A stretch of DNA of 45,124 nt, from the NCBI GenBank assembly GCA_964553105.1, contig CAZKJO010000014.1, positions 1 to 45,124 of the forward strand. The letters are read 5' to 3'. The first letter of the stretch is position 1. Every line of letters starts with the position of its first letter. The position numbers were made by a program, and so were the translations under genes. The notes beneath the pieces are model-generated. The model searched no databases. It was not told the origin of the DNA and saw only the letters and a program-made list of their open reading frames with translations. This DNA comes from Profundicola sp964553105 (GTDB taxonomy: Bacteria; Bacteroidota; Bacteroidia; Flavobacteriales; Weeksellaceae). Positions 40,666-45,124 of the stretch are shown piece after piece.

Positions 40666-41046
40666 CTATTGTCTATTTTTCGCTTCAATGCTTAAGGTAG
40701 CATGCGGAACTAACTTCAATCGTTCCTTTGCAATTAGTTTGCCGGTGACACGACAAATCCCGTAGGTTTTGTTTTCAATACGAATCAGTGCATTCTTTAA
40801 ATCCCTTAAGAATTTCTCTTGTCGAGCGGCTAACTGAGCGTTCTGCTCCTTACTCATCGTTTCAGATCCTTCTTCAAAAGCTTTGAAAGTAGGGGATGTA
40901 TCGTCTGTTCCGTTGTCTAAGTTATTGATAAAAGACTCACGAATCGATTTTAAATCGCTCTCAGCTTGCTCGATTTTCTTCTCTATTATCTCCTTAAATT
41001 CTGCCAACTCCTTATCAGAGTAGCGTGTTTGTACCTCTTTTGACAT
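40666..41046 (-). CDS. TraR/DksA family protein lacking most zinc cysteines
   Basis: A 126-residue protein. The N-terminal half is a charged coiled coil (~10-80) and the C-terminal finger-like end reads Y-G-I-C-R-V-T-G-K-L-I, then H-A-T-L-S-I-E-A-K. DksA-type proteins reach into the RNA polymerase secondary channel and change promoter choice. Of the four zinc cysteines of E. coli DksA only the first is present (C-R-V-T in place of CxxC, and no second pair). The coiled-coil tip lacks an obvious D-x-x-D pair (it has L-D-N-G-T-D-D-T). ileS ends 5 nt upstream, so the two are one operon. Confidence 0.87.
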   Translation of the reverse strand: MSKEVQTRYSDKELAEFKEIIEKKIEQAESDLKSIRESFINNLDNGTDDTSPTFKAFEEGSETMSKEQNAQLAARQEKFLRDLKNALIRIENKTYGICRVTGKLIAKERLKLVPHATLSIEAKNRQ

Positions 41047-41051
41047 ATTGT

Positions 41052-44000
41052 TTAGATTTTATTTATCATTATATGCGAAACAATATCATCAATCTCTATC
41101 ATATGCTCACTTTCAAGCTTATCCTGGAACGAAATTGAATCTGTTAAAGTTTCGTTACTAAGATAATCTTTATTTTTATTAATTGCAACTTCTAATAGGG
41201 GATGAGAAGCTAAAACTACATTAATTCTGTCGGTAACCTCTAGGCCAGAACTTTTTCTTAAATTCTGTATTCTATTAACTAGCTCACGTGCAATCCCTTC
41301 GTGAATTAAATCATCATTTAATGTAGTGTCTAAAGCAAGTGTTAAATTTCCATCAACAGCAACCACCCATCCTTGAATATCCTTGGTAATGATTTCAAAA
41401 TCCTCAATCGGTAACCTGTGAGTTTCTCCGTTGATCTCAATATCATAAGAAGAATTAGATTCTAATTCACTTATGGCTCGAGCATCCATTTGTTTAATGG
41501 CTGCAGCAACCAACTTCATGTCTTTCCCAAATTTTGGACCTAAACTCTTGAAGTTTGGTTTTGCCTCTTTTACCAAAATATCAGCAGCTTCTTCGTGGGT
41601 AATGATTTCAATTTCTTTCACGTTTACTTCTTGCTTCAACAAATCAGAAATTCTACTTAATCGATCCAGCATTTTCTGGTCTTGAGCAGGAATCATCACT
41701 TTTTGTAATGGTTGACGAACTTTAAGATCCGCTTGCTTTCTCAATGAGAAAATCATACTCGTTGCACGTTGTGCTAAGTGCGTAGTTTCTTGTAATTCGA
41801 TGTCAACAACACTTTCATCATAGATCGGGAAATCAGCAATATGAACAGATTCTTCATTTCCAACCACTGATGTTAAATCTCGGTATAAACGATCCATAAA
41901 GAACGGTGCGATAGGTGAAGCCAGTTTAGCTATGCTCACCAATACTTCATATAGTGTTTGATATGCCGAAATTTTGTCTTGAGAGTAATCTCCTTTCCAG
42001 AAACGTCTTCTATTTAATCTTACATACCAGTTACTTAAATTATCGCCAACAAACTCTTGAATTGCTCTTGCAGCTCGTGTTGGTTCGTATTCAGTTAAGT
42101 TAGTGTCTACTGTTTTAATTAAAGTATGAAGTTCAGATAATATCCAACGATCCAATTCTGGACGATCCTTTAACTTAATTTCTTCTTCTTGGTTTACAAA
42201 CCCATCTACGTTGGCATATAAAGCAAAGAATGAATAGGTATTATATAAAGTTCCAAAGAATTTTCTTCTTACCTCGTCTATGCCTTCTAAATCAAACTTT
42301 AGGTTTTCCCACGGCTGTGCATTGGCAATCATATACCATCTTGTAGCATCCGGACCATATTTTTCTATGGTTTCAAATGGATCAACAGCGTTACCTAATC
42401 GTTTCGACATTTTTTGTCCATTTTTATCTAAAACAAGACCATTCGAAACAACGTTTTTATAAGCAATATTATCGAAAACTAAACCTGAAATAGCATGCAA
42501 AGTATAGAACCATCCACGTGTTTGGTCAACACCTTCGGCTATAAAGTCAGCGGGTGCAATAACATCCAAGTCCTCTGACCTTTCAAAAGGATAGTGCCAT
42601 TGAGCATAAGGCATAGAGCCTGAATCGAACCAAACATCGATCAAGTCCGCTTCGCGTTTCATTGGTTTGCCCGAAGGAGAAACCAAAGTAATTTTATCTA
42701 CAATGTTCTTGTGGATATCTACTTTGCTATAGTTTTCTTCTGAAAAATCATTCGGAACAAAACCTTTGAATGGATTTTCAGTCATAAATCCAGCCTCAAT
42801 CGATTTTTGGATTTCAGTCATTAACTCTTCTAAAGACCCGATTAAGATTTCTTCCTTGCCCTCTTCTGTTCTCCAGATTGGTAATGGAATTCCCCAATAT
42901 CTAGAACGAGATAGGTTCCAGTCTTTAGCCTCAGCTAACCAGTTTCCGAAACGTCCTTCACCCGTAGATTTTGGTTTCCAATTAATTTTTTTATTTAACT
43001 CAACCAATTTTTCTCTTTGTTCAGAAATTTTAATGAACCAAGAGTCTAATGGATAGTATAAAATTGGTTTATCAGTTCTCCAACAATGTGGGTAGCTGTG
43101 TTTGTATTTTTCAACTTTAAAAGCACGATTCTGCTCTTTTAAAAGAATGGAGATTTCAACATCAATTGATTTTTCGGGAGCATCGCCATCGTCGTAGTAT
43201 TCATTTTTAACGTATTTACCACCAAATGGAGCTGGTAAACTTTCTATAAATCTACCTTGCAGATCAACTAAAGGAACAGGATTCTCTTGATCATCTAAAA
43301 CCAACATAGGTGGAATATCATTTTCCTCAGCCACCTTGGCATCATCCGCACCAAAAGTAGGAGCCGTATGAACGATTCCTGTACCATCTTCAGTCGTAAC
43401 GAAATCTCCAGGAATCACACGGAATGCTTTTTCTGGATTTATATAAGGAGTCGCCCAAGGAAGTAGTTGTTCGTATTTAGTTCCAACTAAATCAGATCCT
43501 TTGAATTCTTTAATTACTTCAAATGGAATCTTTTTGTCCCCTTCTTTATAATTCGTGAAGTCTTCTGCAGATTCTGTTGCAAAATAATTCTTACTGAATT
43601 GATAGTTTAATAATGATTTTGCTAGAACCACAAAAATAGGTTCGTGGGTATATTGGTTGAAAGATTTAACTAAAACATAGTCAATCTTGTTACCTACCGT
43701 CAATGCGGTGTTCGATGGAAGCGTCCATGGTGTGGTCGTCCATGCTAATAAATACACATCAGCATCGATATCATTAAATAAATCGGTGCTCTCTTTTTCA
43801 ACTTTAAATTGAGCTACTGCCGAAGTATCACTTACATCTCGGTAAGTTCCGGGCATATTTAGCTCATGTGAACTAAGGCCTGTACCTGCTTTGGGAGAGA
43901 AAGGTTGAATCGTATAACCTTTATACATAAGGTTTTTATTGTAAATCTGCTTCAATAACCACCATACTGACTCCATATATTTAGGCTCGTAAGTGATATA

Positions 44001-44447
44001 AGGATCATCTAAATCAACCCAATATCCTATGCGCTCGGTTAAGTCGTTCCAAATATCGGTATATCGCATAACAGCTTCTTTACAAGCTTGGTTATAATCT
44101 TCGATAGAAATTTTGGTCCCGATATCCTCTTTGGTGATTCCTAATTCTTTTTCAACACCCAGCTCAACAGGAAGACCATGTGTATCCCATCCGGCTTTAC
44201 GTTTAACTTGTTTTCCTTTTAGGGTTTGATATCTACAAAAAATATCCTTAATCGCACGAGCCAAAACGTGGTGAATTCCAGGTTGTCCATTCGCAGAAGG
44301 TGGACCTTCGTAGAATAGGTATGGCTGGTTACCTTCTCTGGTGGTGATACTTTTTTCAAAAGTTTTATCTTCTTTCCAAAATGATAATTCTTCTTCTGAT
44401 ATTTTCACTAAATCCAGATGATTGTATTCAGGAAATTTATTTTTCAT
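41052..44447 (-). CDS. ileS: Isoleucyl-tRNA synthetase (long form)
   Basis: Charges tRNA-Ile and edits valine. At 1131 residues it is longer than E. coli IleS (938) and matches the long IleS2/eukaryote-like form common in Bacteroidota. The HIGH region reads P-P-S-A-N-G-Q-P-G-I-H-H (49-60), the editing domain is ~190-450 with A-W-T-T-T-P-W-T-L-P-S-N, and the catalytic loop is K-M-S-K-R. No C-terminal zinc-finger cysteines are visible. It is followed by the dksA-like gene with a 5-nt gap. A weak -7 (TAAATTCG on the minus strand, 44482-44489) lies upstream. Confidence 0.97.
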   Translation of the reverse strand: MKNKFPEYNHLDLVKISEEELSFWKEDKTFEKSITTREGNQPYLFYEGPPSANGQPGIHHVLARAIKDIFCRYQTLKGKQVKRKAGWDTHGLPVELGVEKELGITKEDIGTKISIEDYNQACKEAVMRYTDIWNDLTERIGYWVDLDDPYITYEPKYMESVWWLLKQIYNKNLMYKGYTIQPFSPKAGTGLSSHELNMPGTYRDVSDTSAVAQFKVEKESTDLFNDIDADVYLLAWTTTPWTLPSNTALTVGNKIDYVLVKSFNQYTHEPIFVVLAKSLLNYQFSKNYFATESAEDFTNYKEGDKKIPFEVIKEFKGSDLVGTKYEQLLPWATPYINPEKAFRVIPGDFVTTEDGTGIVHTAPTFGADDAKVAEENDIPPMLVLDDQENPVPLVDLQGRFIESLPAPFGGKYVKNEYYDDGDAPEKSIDVEISILLKEQNRAFKVEKYKHSYPHCWRTDKPILYYPLDSWFIKISEQREKLVELNKKINWKPKSTGEGRFGNWLAEAKDWNLSRSRYWGIPLPIWRTEEGKEEILIGSLEELMTEIQKSIEAGFMTENPFKGFVPNDFSEENYSKVDIHKNIVDKITLVSPSGKPMKREADLIDVWFDSGSMPYAQWHYPFERSEDLDVIAPADFIAEGVDQTRGWFYTLHAISGLVFDNIAYKNVVSNGLVLDKNGQKMSKRLGNAVDPFETIEKYGPDATRWYMIANAQPWENLKFDLEGIDEVRRKFFGTLYNTYSFFALYANVDGFVNQEEEIKLKDRPELDRWILSELHTLIKTVDTNLTEYEPTRAARAIQEFVGDNLSNWYVRLNRRRFWKGDYSQDKISAYQTLYEVLVSIAKLASPIAPFFMDRLYRDLTSVVGNEESVHIADFPIYDESVVDIELQETTHLAQRATSMIFSLRKQADLKVRQPLQKVMIPAQDQKMLDRLSRISDLLKQEVNVKEIEIITHEEAADILVKEAKPNFKSLGPKFGKDMKLVAAAIKQMDARAISELESNSSYDIEINGETHRLPIEDFEIITKDIQGWVVAVDGNLTLALDTTLNDDLIHEGIARELVNRIQNLRKSSGLEVTDRINVVLASHPLLEVAINKNKDYLSNETLTDSISFQDKLESEHMIEIDDIVSHIMINKI

Positions 44448-44608
44448 ATCGCTCTTTAAGTGTAGAAATTATAGATGAGTGCGAATTTAGGAATTATTTA
44501 TAAATTATGTAGTGAGCCAAAGAGTATTATTTAATTCTATAGTAGAATGTTATTTAATAAAAATTAAGCTTAATTCAAAAAAAATGTTAATTGTATTCAA
44601 AGTTTTAG

Positions 44609-44616
44609 TAATTTTG
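44609..44616 (+). promoter_or_regulatory. -7 box of the final lipoprotein gene; decides the start
   Basis: TAATTTTG, an exact match; a TTG at 44591-44593 lies 15 nt before it. The transcription start would fall at or after a possible TTG start codon at 44621, which favours the ATG at 44642. Confidence 0.6.
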
Positions 44617-44641
44617 CTAATTGAAATTAAAAAACATTGAA

Positions 44642-45070
44642 ATGAAAAAAGTATTATTATCATTAGCAGTAGTTGGTTTCTTCGCATTTACTTCTTGTAA
44701 ATCAGAAGGCGAAAAAACACCAGTTGAAACAGAAGTTGAAACAGTTGACGGAGAAAACGTTGCTGATGCTATGGAAGATTTAAACGCAGATGTAAAAGAT
44801 GCTCAAGATGCTTTAAACGAAGCTACTAAAGAATTAGAAGAAGCAAAAGCAAGTGGAGACGCTACATTAGTAGAAGCTGCTGAAGCTAAAGTTGCAGAAT
44901 TACAAGCTAAAGTTGACGAAATTCAGAATGCTGCTGGTGACGCTATCAAAGGTGTTGACGGTGCTGTTGATAGTGCTGACGATATGTTAGACGCTACAAC
45001 TGATGCTGCTGAGGAGCAATTAGAGAACGTTGAAGACGCTGCAGAAGACGTAAAAGATGCTGTTAAATAA
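44642..45070 (+). CDS. Acidic, alanine-rich helical lipoprotein
   Basis: From the ATG at 44642 the protein has 142 residues. The lipoprotein signal ends F-T-S-C with lipidated Cys19. The rest is almost only Ala, Glu, Asp, Lys and Val in long amphipathic helices (A-L-N-E-A-T-K-E-L-E-E-A-K, then repeats of D-A-A-E-D-V-K-D-A). It recalls LEA-like or apolipoprotein-like helices, but I cannot assign a family. It is likely anchored in a membrane facing the periplasm; lineage rules for surface export cannot be judged. It is a single-gene unit with a good promoter and a strong terminator. Confidence 0.85.
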   Translation: MKKVLLSLAVVGFFAFTSCKSEGEKTPVETEVETVDGENVADAMEDLNADVKDAQDALNEATKELEEAKASGDATLVEAAEAKVAELQAKVDEIQNAAGDAIKGVDGAVDSADDMLDATTDAAEEQLENVEDAAEDVKDAVK

Positions 45071-45091
45071 TTTTTAACACATACAAAAAAT

Positions 45092-45124
45092 AAAGTGCCC
45101 TTTTATGAGTGGCACTTTTTTTTT
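45092..45124 (+). terminator. Terminator of the final lipoprotein gene
   Basis: Perfect 8-bp stem AAAGTGCC / GGCACTTT (45092-45099, 45111-45118) followed by a T run to the end of the window. Confidence 0.92.

Noticed and set aside
42766..43056. 96-codon plus-strand frame inside ileS
   Set aside because: Antisense to the conserved ileS; no independent signal.
1..45124. tRNA genes, CRISPR arrays, insertion sequences, prophage or defence islands
   Set aside because: No cloverleaf with a T-arm consensus, no regularly spaced repeats, no transposase or integrase, and no phage or restriction genes were seen by eye on either strand.

Overview
The window is AT-rich and reads as a chromosomal scaffold of a Bacteroidota species, most likely order Flavobacteriales. 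The family cannot be fixed from sequence alone. The evidence is: promoters of the Bacteroidota type (-7 box TAnnTTTG, sometimes with TTG about 17 nt upstream); almost no Shine-Dalgarno sequences; a GLPGLI protein beside an outer-membrane receptor; a type IX secretion sorting domain; lipoproteins; the lineage-typical omega subunit of RNA polymerase behind bamD; and the gene orders bamD-rpoZ-coaBC-DUF4835-recN, recQ/kdsD-tatC and ileS-dksA-lspA. No mobile element, phage, CRISPR array or tRNA was seen.

Layout. 1-96 is the 3' end of a 5S rRNA with its terminator, so an rRNA operon lies just upstream. 200-3996 is the most variable-looking part: a small Cys-rich secreted protein that may be broken at its start, a GLPGLI protein, and a large TonB-receptor-like barrel. 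4137-6836 holds enolase and citrate synthase. 6913-10603 has a conserved-looking small CxxC protein, an EamA transporter, hemN and kdsA. 10670-13108 is a compact three-gene surface-glycan operon (small membrane protein and two GT4 glycosyltransferases). 13105-14041 carries ftsE and rpmH. 14456-18398 is gyrA plus a TPR protein. 18596-21336 has a T9SS-sorted protein, a NUDIX hydrolase, an SRPBCC protein and a conserved 168-residue protein. 21421-25944 has a GH31 glycosidase, cmk and serS. 26087-32089 has dapA, bamD, rpoZ, coaBC, DUF4835 and recN. 32150-33715 groups two rhodaneses, a thioredoxin and a half-size TauE/SafE permease, a likely sulfur-handling set. 33880-38913 has recQ, kdsD, tatC (cut by a 100-N assembly gap) and lipB. 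38935-44447 is trpS, lspA, a DksA-like gene and ileS, all on the minus strand. The window closes with an Ala/Glu/Asp-rich helical lipoprotein and its terminator.

Most of the window is housekeeping, and I do not see a clear new defence or mobile system. The points most worth a second look are: (1) several genes whose start codon lies 3-4 nt after a -7 box, suggesting leaderless mRNAs (EamA gene, kdsA, bamD, possibly the SRPBCC gene and coaBC); (2) a CoaBC in which two residues matching catalytic positions of E. coli CoaC are replaced (Asp125, Ser158); (3) RecQ and DksA-type proteins that have lost zinc-binding cysteines; (4) the rhodanese/thioredoxin/TauE cluster; (5) a likely one-base lesion at the start of the small Cys-rich gene; (6) two convergent gene pairs whose stop codons interlock in a single TTAA.
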